A stretch of DNA of 13,785 nucleotides, taken from positions 1 through 13,785 of the forward strand of contig JAGQRC010000028.1 of the NCBI GenBank assembly GCA_020425835.1, in the 5' to 3' direction. The notes below the pieces were generated by a model, which saw nothing but the letters and a program-made list of their open reading frames with translations, did not search any database and was not told the origin of the DNA. This DNA comes from Planctomycetota bacterium. GTDB lineage: Bacteria > Planctomycetota > UBA8108 > UBA1146 > JAJFFE01. Within the stretch, counting starts at the first letter, position 1; each line of letters starts with the position of its first letter. The position numbers were made by a program, and so were the translations under genes. Of the stretch, positions 1-6,515 are shown one piece after another.

Positions 1-1177
1 GCCGCATGCCGAAGCCCGTCGTCGGGGCCGGCGCCGTCGATAGAGTCGCCACGACCGGCCGAATCGAGAAGCCGAGCGCTCCGGAGGAAAGGTCGATGAT
101 ATGGTCCCCGGCGCGGAACTCGAAGTCGTCGTCGGGCACGGTCACGCCCGTCGGACTCGGGGGCGGAGGTGGGGGCGGACTCGGGTCGGTGGCATCGATC
201 GTGATCGAGCCGTTCACGGTGTCGGGAATGAATGTCAGGAACTCCGATGTGGCCACTGTTTGGATCGGAGGCGAAAAGAGCGTGTCACAGAACTCGATCG
301 GCGCCGTGGTGCCCACCGGTCCGACCAGGGCATAGGTCACGTTGAACAGCTCCGCCGCCGACACGATCGGCCAGTACTCCATCACCGGGTAGTGGTAGAT
401 CGCCCACGCCGTCACGCCTTCCTCCCAGATCTCCACCAAGTAGTTGTCGGCGCCCGACGCGAGCAGCCCCTGGGAATCGACGGCGATGGGGTAGACGAGC
501 GACGGGTCCGTGCAGAGCGACATCGACCAGGCACTCAAGGTCGGATGGGAGTTGTCGAGGAGGACCGACACGGTCGCCTCCTCCGAGCCGTTCACGTTCT
601 CGACCGTGAAGACCACGTCTCCGGGATTCGGGAGCGGTCCACCTGTGGGAGGCACTGGCGGATTCGGATCCTGAGCGAGGATCTCGATCGAACCGTCGAC
701 GGTCGTCGGCTCGAAGACGGCCCCGCTCGCGGTCCCGATCTCGTTGTTCGCCGGGAAGGCGCCCGACAGCTCGCAGAACGTGACGCCGACGCTGGCCCCC
801 ACCGGACCGATCAAACTGTACTCGACGTCCAAGACCTCGTAGTCCATCCCCGCCGGAAGTACGGCGAAGCCCACGAGGTTCATCAGGACCAACGAGCGGA
901 CACCCCCGGGGACGATCTCGTAGAACGCGGCGTCGGGATCGATCGCCGGGATGTCCGCCCCCTCACCGACGAAGGTCGGGATCGCGAGACTCGGGTCGAC
1001 ACAGATTCCGCACTCCCAGCTGACCGTGTCCGAGCCGAGCACGTCGAGGGTCGCGGTCAGGGTGACACGTTCGCTGCCTTGGACATCGGGGAGACGATAG
1101 GTGTAGTCGGGGCTCGGCTGCCCCCAGCCCGACGAGGCCGTGCCGAGGAGAACGACGAGCGTGAACAAGCGGGTCAT
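1..1177 (-). CDS. Secreted protein with two cohesin-like repeats (3' end beyond window)
   Basis: I translated this frame by hand from the ATG at 1177. It stays open for 392 codons to the left edge, so the C-terminus is missing. A signal peptide is clear (MTRLFTLVVLLGTASSGWGQ, likely cut near residue 19-20). Two homologous repeats of about 140 residues follow, near 26-168 and 187-328. They share matched landmarks: a Cys-x-DPSL motif (59-64 and 222-227), GPVG followed by a Cys (124-135 and 286-297), and a closing TVDGSIEI / TVNGSITI strand (159-166, 320-327). The DPSL and NGSITI signatures and the beta-rich character resemble cohesin-type domains; that is inference from memory, not a search. 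A proline-rich linker (332-342) leads to a third, different segment. The start has an AAGGGAG ribosome site six bases upstream. It lies 56 bp downstream of the dockerin-like gene, so co-transcription is likely. Each repeat's paired cysteines suggest an extracellular disulfide. Confidence 0.85.
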   Translation of the reverse strand, partial: MTRLFTLVVLLGTASSGWGQPSPDYTYRLPDVQGSERVTLTATLDVLGSDTVSWECGICVDPSLAIPTFVGEGADIPAIDPDAAFYEIVPGGVRSLVLMNLVGFAVLPAGMDYEVLDVEYSLIGPVGASVGVTFCELSGAFPANNEIGTASGAVFEPTTVDGSIEILAQDPNPPVPPTGGPLPNPGDVVFTVENVNGSEEATVSVLLDNSHPTLSAWSMSLCTDPSLVYPIAVDSQGLLASGADNYLVEIWEEGVTAWAIYHYPVMEYWPIVSAAELFNVTYALVGPVGTTAPIEFCDTLFSPPIQTVATSEFLTFIPDTVNGSITIDATDPSPPPPPPPSPTGVTVPDDDFEFRAGDHIIDLSSGALGFSIRPVVATLSTAPAPTTGFGMR

Positions 1178-1233
1178 TGCGGCTCCCTTTCTTCGAGAGC
1201 AGAGCTTCGGGTCGAGAGGTCGTCACCGCGGGT

Positions 1234-1593
1234 TCAAGGACAAGGGGAGTACTCGTCGCAATCGAGGGCGTCCGGCGTCAAATCCGCCCCGCAACTCGTC
1301 GGCGGAAGCAGCGGCGGGCCGCTCGGGCTGAACATCCAGTACAAGAGGTAGACGGGGTCTCCGATGTTGATGAAGCCATCGTCGTTGACGTCCGCCGCAT
1401 CCCAACAGGTGATCGACGTGGGAAACGTGAACGCGTCGATCAGCGAGAAGGCATCCGCCAGACCGATCGTGCCGTCCTGGTTCACGTCGCTCCGGATGAA
1501 GTCGTCCGCACACACCGTCGCGGGAGGACACGCGCAGGCGATCGCCATGACAACGATCCATCCTCGAGCAGCCCTGAGTCGTCGACGCGTCAT
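1234..1593 (-). CDS. Small secreted dockerin-like protein
   Basis: A 119-residue protein with a basic N-terminus, a hydrophobic core and a probable signal-peptidase site after VCA (residues 27-29). The mature part holds two calcium-loop motifs, DVNQDGTIGLAD (36-47) and DVNDDGFINIGD (68-79). Asp/Asn occupy loop positions 1, 3, 5 and 12, and each loop is followed by a hydrophobic helix. This is the duplicated F-hand architecture of type I dockerins. The protein is essentially only the dockerin plus a Cys- and Pro-rich tail (Cys 101, 112, 118), with no catalytic domain. Dockerins normally anchor enzymes to cohesins, and a cohesin-like protein is encoded 56 bp downstream. A free dockerin could cap or bridge cohesin modules; this is inference. 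An ATG at residue 16 is possible but would lose most of the signal peptide, so the first ATG is preferred (GGGA about 11 bases upstream). Confidence 0.85.
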   Translation of the reverse strand: MTRRRLRAARGWIVVMAIACACPPATVCADDFIRSDVNQDGTIGLADAFSLIDAFTFPTSITCWDAADVNDDGFINIGDPVYLLYWMFSPSGPPLLPPTSCGADLTPDALDCDEYSPCP

Positions 1594-1616
1594 TTTCGGT
1601 GGTCCCTTCGATTCCG

Positions 1617-1631
1617 TTCCCCCGTGGGGAA
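1617..1631 (-). promoter_or_regulatory. Short hairpin in the leader of the dockerin-like gene
   Basis: TTCCCC and GGGGAA form a perfect six-base-pair stem with a three-base loop, ending about 24 bases upstream of the dockerin-like start and close to its weak GGGA ribosome site. No U-run follows, so it is not a standard terminator. It might modulate translation or be chance in GC-rich DNA. Confidence 0.25.
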
Positions 1632-2154
1632 GCAGGGTTCATGTCGTTTGCTCCGGCGCCGATGCTCCCATCCGAAGTGTCGACGACGACGAGGAGCCCG
1701 TTGAAAGGCCCATTTCGGCCGAGAGCAGCTCTCAACGGACTCCTCGAGAACGTGAGCGACGCCCATCACGGATGCGTCGTCGATCTCGTGGGAGTATACG
1801 GAATTCTCGGTTTCGACCGGCCGGACCGAGTTCGGGGCCGCCATCGGACCCCCCTCTGGAATCGTCGAGAGCCGGATGCGACTCCGAACGCAGCGCGCCG
1901 CTGCCCACCGGCCAACCACGCCATGACGAAGCGGAGACTTGTGGAGACCACGCGTCGTGGTCGCCGTCGGTGTTCGTTGCGGCCCGGCGAGTCCCGAAGT
2001 TCAGTCCATGTTCACGAACGCACTGATCGTGAAGCCTCTGCTCAGAGTGGCTTCTGCGACGGTGTCGGAGGAGACTCGAGACTCCGCAGAGACGACGAGT
2101 GCGGGACTCCCTGTTGGCCGAGGGATACGAGGGCAGCCCTTCCTCGAAGTGACG

Positions 2155-2166
2155 ACTCCGCGGAGT
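2155..2166. repeat. 12-bp perfect palindrome
   Basis: ACTCCGCGGAGT is a perfect twelve-base palindrome in the non-coding region left of the response regulator. It could be an operator half-site pair. No second copy was noticed nearby, so it may be chance. Confidence 0.3.
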
Positions 2167-2277
2167 ACCTGGCCGGCGGGATGGGTTGGTGAAAGCGTTT
2201 CTCGGCGACTGGCCGAAGTCATCACGGACCGGAGCGCGACGAGACGTTGTCGGTCGCTTCGTCGGAGCGCGGGGGTC

Positions 2278-2296
2278 GGTGTCGTTCTACGACACC
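2278..2296 (-). terminator. Inverted repeat over the response-regulator stop
   Basis: On the minus strand GGTGTCG, a five-base loop and CGACACC form a seven-base-pair hairpin spanning the stop codon of the response regulator. No T-run follows, so it would be at best a weak or Rho-assisted transcript end or a 3' stabilising stem. Confidence 0.25.
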
Positions 2297-2790
2297 GCAG
2301 CGCGGCGCATGATCTTCGCGCGGTACTTGGCCTGGAGCTCGGCGGCGGCCTTGCGCTGGAGAATCTCGATCACCGGCTCGACCATGATTCGACGTCGCAT
2401 GATCTCGGCGATGTGCCGGTCGAGGACCCGGTCGCCGCGGATACGCTCGACGCGGTGTCGCAGGTCGTCCGGGTGATACGCCCCCTTCGCGAAGTAGTCC
2501 TCGACGTGGTAGTCCCGGATGTCGCGCAGCGCCGCCTCGGTGTACATGGCGAGCCCGAGGATCACCGGGACCGGCTCCGTGGGGAACTCCTGCCTCAGCC
2601 AACGCAGGAAGTCGGCGCACGACATGTCGAGCAGGGTGTAGTCGAGGACGATCAGGCTGGGGCGATGGTCCTGGATCTGGGGGATCGCTTCGGACCCGTA
2701 CTTCGCCGTGCGAACGGGATAGCCGGCAACCTCGAGCGCGGTGCTGAACAGCGCGCGGAAGATGGGCTGGTCGTCGACGACGAGGATCAT
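2287..2790 (-). CDS. Stand-alone response regulator receiver protein, atypical
   Basis: A 167-residue protein with a CheY-type receiver over residues 1-118 and a basic helical tail of about 50 residues (119-167). The acidic pair D6-D7 (MILVVDDQ) and the phospho-acceptor D50 (SLIVLDY) are present. A lysine (K102, in YFAKGA) sits where the family has the conserved Lys. The usual Thr/Ser after beta-4 seems replaced (VILGLAM, L80), and the usual Lys-Pro is Lys-Gly, so switching may be unorthodox. The frame extends upstream, but the ATG at 2790 follows a strong GGAGGT at nine bases and begins the receiver exactly, so it is chosen. There is no DNA-binding or enzyme output domain and no histidine kinase nearby. 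The basic tail could bind nucleic acid or a partner, but its function is unknown. Confidence 0.9.
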   Translation of the reverse strand: MILVVDDQPIFRALFSTALEVAGYPVRTAKYGSEAIPQIQDHRPSLIVLDYTLLDMSCADFLRWLRQEFPTEPVPVILGLAMYTEAALRDIRDYHVEDYFAKGAYHPDDLRHRVERIRGDRVLDRHIAEIMRRRIMVEPVIEILQRKAAAELQAKYRAKIMRRAAVS

Positions 2791-2799
2791 GTGGGTCCG

Positions 2800-2805
2800 A
2801 CCTCC
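2800..2805 (-). promoter_or_regulatory. Ribosome binding site fixing the response-regulator start
   Basis: GGAGGT on the minus strand, nine bases before the ATG at 2790. It decides between this start and longer upstream candidates in the same frame, whose extra residues look non-coding. Confidence 0.75.
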
Positions 2806-2909
2806 GTGGAATCCCCCTTCGAAGAGTAGGATGCCCGGCCGGTGCCCGTCGAACGACCGACGCGGCGCACGGGTGACCCGCGGAACGCCGAGGCCCCGTG
2901 GAAACGCCC

Positions 2910-3305
2910 TCAGTGGTCGCGGGGTCGCCCCACCGTCGCCGCGAGCACCCAACCGACGATGAAGGCGAGCCCCCCGATCGGGGTGACCATGCCGAGCTTG
3001 GTCTCACCCGTCAGCGCCATCAGGTACAGGCTTCCGCTGAAGAACAGTATTCCGATAAGGAACGAGATCCCCGCGACCGCGGCGCGGGCGCGCTGCTCCG
3101 CCACCCACCGCGCGACCCAGAGCGCCGCCAGCGTGTGCACCATGTGATAGAGCACACCGGTCTTCCACCACTCCATCTCCCGGGTGTCGAACCGATCGCG
3201 CAGCGCGTGCGCACCGAACGCCCCGAGGATCACGGCCAACGCGCCGAAGAGACAAACCACACGCCCGAAGGCGTCGGAAGGGGAGGACGGGTCGGTCTCG
3301 GACAT
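2910..3305 (-). CDS. DUF423 (YgdD-like) inner-membrane protein
   Basis: A 131-residue protein with four predicted membrane helices, near 16-35, 51-68, 75-98 and 104-125. The family hallmarks are present: GAFGAHALR (28-36), a Trp-x-Thr-Gly-x-x-Tyr-His segment (47-54) and a closing GGLAFIVGW (111-119). Length is normal for DUF423, which is widespread in the inner membrane and has no established biochemical role. It starts 18 bp after the 382-aa methyltransferase, so it is probably the last gene of the SRPBCC-methyltransferase operon. I see no functional reason for that pairing. The ATG at 3305 has only a GGGA very close to it, so translation may depend on coupling. Confidence 0.93.
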   Translation of the reverse strand: MSETDPSSPSDAFGRVVCLFGALAVILGAFGAHALRDRFDTREMEWWKTGVLYHMVHTLAALWVARWVAEQRARAAVAGISFLIGILFFSGSLYLMALTGETKLGMVTPIGGLAFIVGWVLAATVGRPRDH

Positions 3306-3323
3306 GGTCCCTGTTCGCTCTCT

Positions 3324-4472
3324 TCAACGTCGCCGCACATGGAACAGCCACTCGCGAACCTCGTCGCGCTCGCGGCCCGGAATCGACTTGTAGCTCCTGG
3401 AGCTGCCGGTCGTCGAGATCCGTCCGTCGGCGTCGCTGCGGAATCGACGGTAGGGGATCTCGGTCAGCCACTCCCCCGCCTCGACGGGCTCCCCCGCATA
3501 CTCCGAGAGCATCTCGCGGAACTCATCGCGAGTGATGATCCCCTCTTCGTTGTAGCTGATCACGACGCGGGGAATGCGTGTGGCGCGGAGAATCTCCCGG
3601 AACGCGTCGTGGCACTCACGGCCTCGACGGCTGCAGAGTTTCGAGGCCTTGTCCCGCCACGGCACCAGGCCGGTCTTGCCGTAGATCGAGGCCTCGAGCT
3701 CCGGCGGATCATCGCAGCGCACGGCGCGGACGATCACCTCGAAGATGTGGTAGTTGGCCGCATACTGCCTCCCGTTGTACGGAGGATCGAGATAGAGGAG
3801 GTCCGCGTCCACTTCGCCGATCCACGTCGAGGCGTCGCCGAGGTGCCCCGCGCCGACCGGACCGTTGCCGACCTCCGGAGGAACCAGTCGGAGCTGGCCA
3901 TCGGCGTTCGACTGCCAGCGCTTGAGGAACGCGCCGTAGGTGCCACTGATGTTGGCGCGACGATCGGCCGCATCGATCAGCGCCGCGGTCAGGTAGTCGC
4001 GCTCGAGCTCATCGATCAGGTCACGTGCGAACCAGTCCCGGATCTCCGCGATGATCGCGTCGATCCTTCGCGTCACGTCGGGACGGAAGAAGGCACGCCC
4101 CGCGACACCGTCGGGAGAGTACTGTCGCGTGAACAACCCGTCCGTCGCGGGCACCCTCTCCAGATGAGCGATCGTCCGTGTGACGCCCTCCGGTAGCTCG
4201 GGTCGGTGCTCCCCTGGTTGGCGAAGGTCGACCGCGCTCCGCAACCGATCGAAGCTCGGCGCGCCGTCCAGCTCGAGGTGGACGCGCTGGAAGACGTGGG
4301 AACTCTCCATCAGGTCGCACGCGAGCACGCGGCAACCCCGGCTGCGGAAGAACCGCGACACCGCCCCACTTCCCGCGAAGAGATCGCACACGGTTCCGCC
4401 CTCGAAACCGAGGCGCCGCGCGGCCGCCTCGATCGCTCCGAGCAGCTTCGTCTTGTTGCCGAGGTAGCGCAC
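3324..4472 (-). CDS. D12-class adenine-specific DNA methyltransferase (382 aa)
   Basis: This transfers a methyl group from S-adenosylmethionine to the N6 of adenine in DNA. It opens with MRYLGNKTKLL (1-11), typical of the D12 class (COG3392-like). Motif I, DLFAGSG, is at 30-36. An SGTYGAFLKRW segment (176-186) recurs in this class, and the catalytic DPPY is at 229-232 in LLYLDPPYNGRQY. All catalytic elements look intact. A VVISYNEEG strand and a conserved C-terminal Tyr/Glu region complete the fold. The start is GTG at 4472, twelve bases after the stop of the larger paralogue, with a weak ribosome site, so coupled translation is likely. The recognition sequence cannot be read from the protein. 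No restriction endonuclease lies next to it, so it is either an orphan regulator-type enzyme or half of a two-methyltransferase unit with its neighbour. Confidence 0.93.
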   Translation of the reverse strand: MRYLGNKTKLLGAIEAAARRLGFEGGTVCDLFAGSGAVSRFFRSRGCRVLACDLMESSHVFQRVHLELDGAPSFDRLRSAVDLRQPGEHRPELPEGVTRTIAHLERVPATDGLFTRQYSPDGVAGRAFFRPDVTRRIDAIIAEIRDWFARDLIDELERDYLTAALIDAADRRANISGTYGAFLKRWQSNADGQLRLVPPEVGNGPVGAGHLGDASTWIGEVDADLLYLDPPYNGRQYAANYHIFEVIVRAVRCDDPPELEASIYGKTGLVPWRDKASKLCSRRGRECHDAFREILRATRIPRVVISYNEEGIITRDEFREMLSEYAGEPVEAGEWLTEIPYRRFRSDADGRISTTGSSRSYKSIPGRERDEVREWLFHVRRR

Positions 4473-4484
4473 GCCGACCCGCGC

Positions 4485-5927
4485 TCAGACGTCTTCGCAG
4501 AGGACGAGCACTTCGCGCACGCTTCGATTCGAGTCGCCCTGCCCGGAGTGGAGCAGGTCGCGCGTGCGCATCTCGACGTCGGAGTAGTAGTCGCGAAACA
4601 ACGCGAGGAAGCGCGACTCCGGCGGCATCGGGTCGCCCACCGAACGCTGTCGCCAACTCTTGAGGAGCAGCCCACTGTCCGGCGAGTACGAGACGAGGAG
4701 CTTGATCTTCCGCTCCGCACAGAGCGACACCACTTCACGGAACGCGCCCTCGACGCGGTCGGCGCGACAGAAGTCCGATTGGAACCGTCGCGCGCGAACG
4801 GGGTAGCGCCCCTTGGTGATCTGACCGGCGCGCTCTTCGAGCTCCGGGTAGTCGTACGAGACGATCGTCTCGAGCACGTGGTAGAAGCGGGAGTAGTTGT
4901 CCGCCGTGTACGGTGGGTCGAGATAGACCAGGTCGACCTCCCCATCCGCGAGCGGGCCGTCCGCCGAGAGCAGCTCACCGGCCGTCGAGCCGAACACGCG
5001 GTTCATCGGTGAGAACCGGGGATGCTCCCCCCACTCGCGGCGGATGCCATCGAGCGCACGGTAGAACTCCGTCTCGATGTCGATCGAGCGTCGGCGGGCG
5101 ACGGCGAGGAGCTCGCTGTCGCGCGTGAGCGCGCGAGGCTGCGCGAAGTGGCTCGTACCCGATGTCGACGTCGAGCACGCTTGGAGCAGCGCTCCGAGGT
5201 AGAGATCGTGCTTGCGCTCACGAAAGGGGTCGGTCGCGGGGATCGCATCGATCGCCGCGCGCAACGAGTCGATCACCAACGCCTGCCGGAGCCCGAAGTA
5301 GACGCCTTGGTAGTAGAGCGTCATCAATCCGTAGGGGCGCGTCGACGGGTCACACCGACGCGCGTCCAACAACGTGGCGTACTCCGAGACGAGGGGCTCG
5401 AAGTCCGTCGCGTGCGGGGTCGCCCTCACCAACCCGGCCTCCGACACGGAGAGCGGCAACGTCTCGACGAACGCTCGGTATCGCGATGCCGCGGTCGTCG
5501 TTTCCGACTCCGCGTCCGTGGCCCGCTCCTTCCTGGGTCGCCCGAGCTCCTCGATGACTCGGGGCAAGAGCGCCGCTTCGAGCTCGAGCGCTCGTGGCAG
5601 CCAACGCGTCAACGCGTCGAGGTTCTCGCGGAACGCGGCGTCGAGATCCTCCTCGGGGTCGAGCCGGTCGAGCTCCGCGACCCAACCCGCATCGCCGACC
5701 AAGTGGGCGGCAGCGAGGACCGAGGAGAAGCGCTGGGCATCGTTGGCGTAGACGCGGTAGCGCGTCGCGAGCGAACGGGCGACCACTCCCGTTCCCGCGC
5801 AGAGATCGAGCACCGTTCCGCCCGGTGCGACGAGGTCGCCGACCGCGCCGTCGATGAAGTCGGGGACCAATCGGCTCTTGGCCCCCATGTACCAGAGGGT
5901 CCGCAAGCTCTCGTTCATCGCCACCAT
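4485..5927 (-). CDS. D12-class adenine-specific DNA methyltransferase, long form (480 aa)
   Basis: A divergent paralogue of the adjacent 382-aa enzyme. The N-terminus LWYMGAKSRLV (11-21) matches the D12 opening. Motif I is DLCAGTG (41-47), and the catalytic DPPY is at 337-340 in VYLDPPYTADNYSRFYH. A downstream LLVSYSPDSG strand parallels VVISYNEEG in the partner. The stretch between motif I and DPPY is about 290 residues, against about 190 in the neighbour. The extra part, near 85-250, is mostly helical and includes a charged patch (129-141). It probably forms an enlarged target-recognition or helical domain. The ATG at 5927 lies seven bases after the SRPBCC stop; a second ATG three codons later (M4) is an equally possible start. 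D12 enzymes are usually about 270-330 aa, so this one is unusually long. Confidence 0.92.
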   Translation of the reverse strand: MVAMNESLRTLWYMGAKSRLVPDFIDGAVGDLVAPGGTVLDLCAGTGVVARSLATRYRVYANDAQRFSSVLAAAHLVGDAGWVAELDRLDPEEDLDAAFRENLDALTRWLPRALELEAALLPRVIEELGRPRKERATDAESETTTAASRYRAFVETLPLSVSEAGLVRATPHATDFEPLVSEYATLLDARRCDPSTRPYGLMTLYYQGVYFGLRQALVIDSLRAAIDAIPATDPFRERKHDLYLGALLQACSTSTSGTSHFAQPRALTRDSELLAVARRRSIDIETEFYRALDGIRREWGEHPRFSPMNRVFGSTAGELLSADGPLADGEVDLVYLDPPYTADNYSRFYHVLETIVSYDYPELEERAGQITKGRYPVRARRFQSDFCRADRVEGAFREVVSLCAERKIKLLVSYSPDSGLLLKSWRQRSVGDPMPPESRFLALFRDYYSDVEMRTRDLLHSGQGDSNRSVREVLVLCEDV

Positions 5928-5934
5928 GCGGGGA

Positions 5935-6399
5935 TCACTCTTCCGACCAGCGATCTCCGGAGACGCTCTCGCACGACTGCCGAAGACCGACCAAGAACTC
6001 GCGCTGAAAGCGCGTCAACCAGCGTACGAAGGAGTCGGTCGGAACCCAGCGCGCCCCGATCCCGGAGAACTGTGACGTGAACTCGACCTCGGTGCCCCGC
6101 CCGTGCGACCGGAACTCGAGCGAGAACTCGACTCGCAACAGGAGAAACGCATCGGACCAGACCAGGGCACTCTCCGGATCGACGTGGTCCACCCGACCGC
6201 CCGAGAGGAACGGACGCGCCTTGCGTCGATGATGGAGTCGGAAGCGATTCCCCTTCGCCAGGCCGCGTTTTCCGCGCCACTTCGCCGCCGCCAGGCCCGG
6301 ATTCCACTCCGGCCACCTCTCGACCTCGGCGACGCGCTGCCACACCCGCGGAGCCGCGGCGTTCGCCCACATCGCCTCACGAACGGTGAACACCCTCAT
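5935..6399 (-). CDS. SRPBCC (START-like) ligand-binding protein
   Basis: A 154-residue protein. It has an opening strand, a Val-Trp-x-x-Val segment, and ERWPEWNPGL (27-36) followed by alternating beta strands and a long C-terminal helix (about 122-145). This is the polyketide cyclase/dehydrase-like SRPBCC fold, which wraps a hydrophobic cavity. The ligand cannot be predicted. The frame is open further upstream, but those 36 residues are Pro-rich and overlap the predicted promoter. The ATG at 6399 begins the domain, so it is preferred. It is the first gene of a run with the two methyltransferases (7 bp gap to the next). Any functional tie with DNA methylation is unknown, and it may simply share their transcript. 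Confidence 0.88.
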   Translation of the reverse strand: MRVFTVREAMWANAAAPRVWQRVAEVERWPEWNPGLAAAKWRGKRGLAKGNRFRLHHRRKARPFLSGGRVDHVDPESALVWSDAFLLLRVEFSLEFRSHGRGTEVEFTSQFSGIGARWVPTDSFVRWLTRFQREFLVGLRQSCESVSGDRWSEE

Positions 6400-6479
6400 C
6401 GGATGGATCTCACTTCTCGGTAGCGGCGCCGGTGGGATCGCCGGCGTCACGGTCGATCGGTCGGTGGCGGGGAGTGGCC

Positions 6480-6507
6480 ATTGTGAGTCGGGCCCTCGGA
6501 GTGTCAA
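6480..6507 (-). promoter_or_regulatory. Sigma70-type promoter for the SRPBCC-methyltransferase operon
   Basis: On the minus strand a perfect TTGACA (-35, 6502-6507) is followed after 16 bp by CACAAT (-10, 6480-6485, four of six matches). It lies in the 116-bp gap between the nitroreductase stop and the SRPBCC start and would give a leader of about 74 bases. It suggests this operon is transcribed separately from the nitroreductase. A TTGACA this exact is rare by chance in such GC-rich DNA. Confidence 0.55.
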
Positions 6508-6515
6508 GCAACGCG

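Larger units (their letters stand above)
1594..2286. other. Long intergenic region, no supportable gene
   Basis: Between the dockerin-like gene and the response regulator, no frame on either strand gives a protein with recognisable motifs, believable codon use and a good ribosome site together. A minus-strand frame at 1590-1919 ends in an ATGA overlap with the dockerin start. Its second half is Arg/His-rich with poor third-position GC, so I do not call it. The region holds small inverted repeats at 1617-1631 and 2155-2166, a direct repeat GAGACTC at 2071-2084, and a possible minus-strand -10 box (TATACT) at 1793-1798. It probably contains the leader and promoter of the dockerin operon and the end of the response-regulator transcript. 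A short unrecognised gene or small RNA cannot be excluded. Confidence 0.5.

Noticed and set aside
101..1351. A 416-codon plus-strand open frame at the left edge
   Set aside because: It is low-complexity and Arg/Asp/His-rich. It lies antisense to the secreted cohesin-like gene, which has a signal peptide, internal repeats and a ribosome site.
1793..1798. A TATACT box on the minus strand as the promoter of the dockerin operon
   Set aside because: No -35-like hexamer lies at 16-18 bp and no extended -10 TG is present. It is mentioned only as a possibility in the intergenic entry.
2898..4196. A 432-codon plus-strand frame antisense to DUF423 and the methyltransferase
   Set aside because: No motif is present, and the opposite strand carries two clear family proteins over the same DNA.
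3324..5927. A complete restriction-modification system
   Set aside because: No endonuclease, specificity subunit or helicase gene is visible in the window. Only the methyltransferases can be supported.
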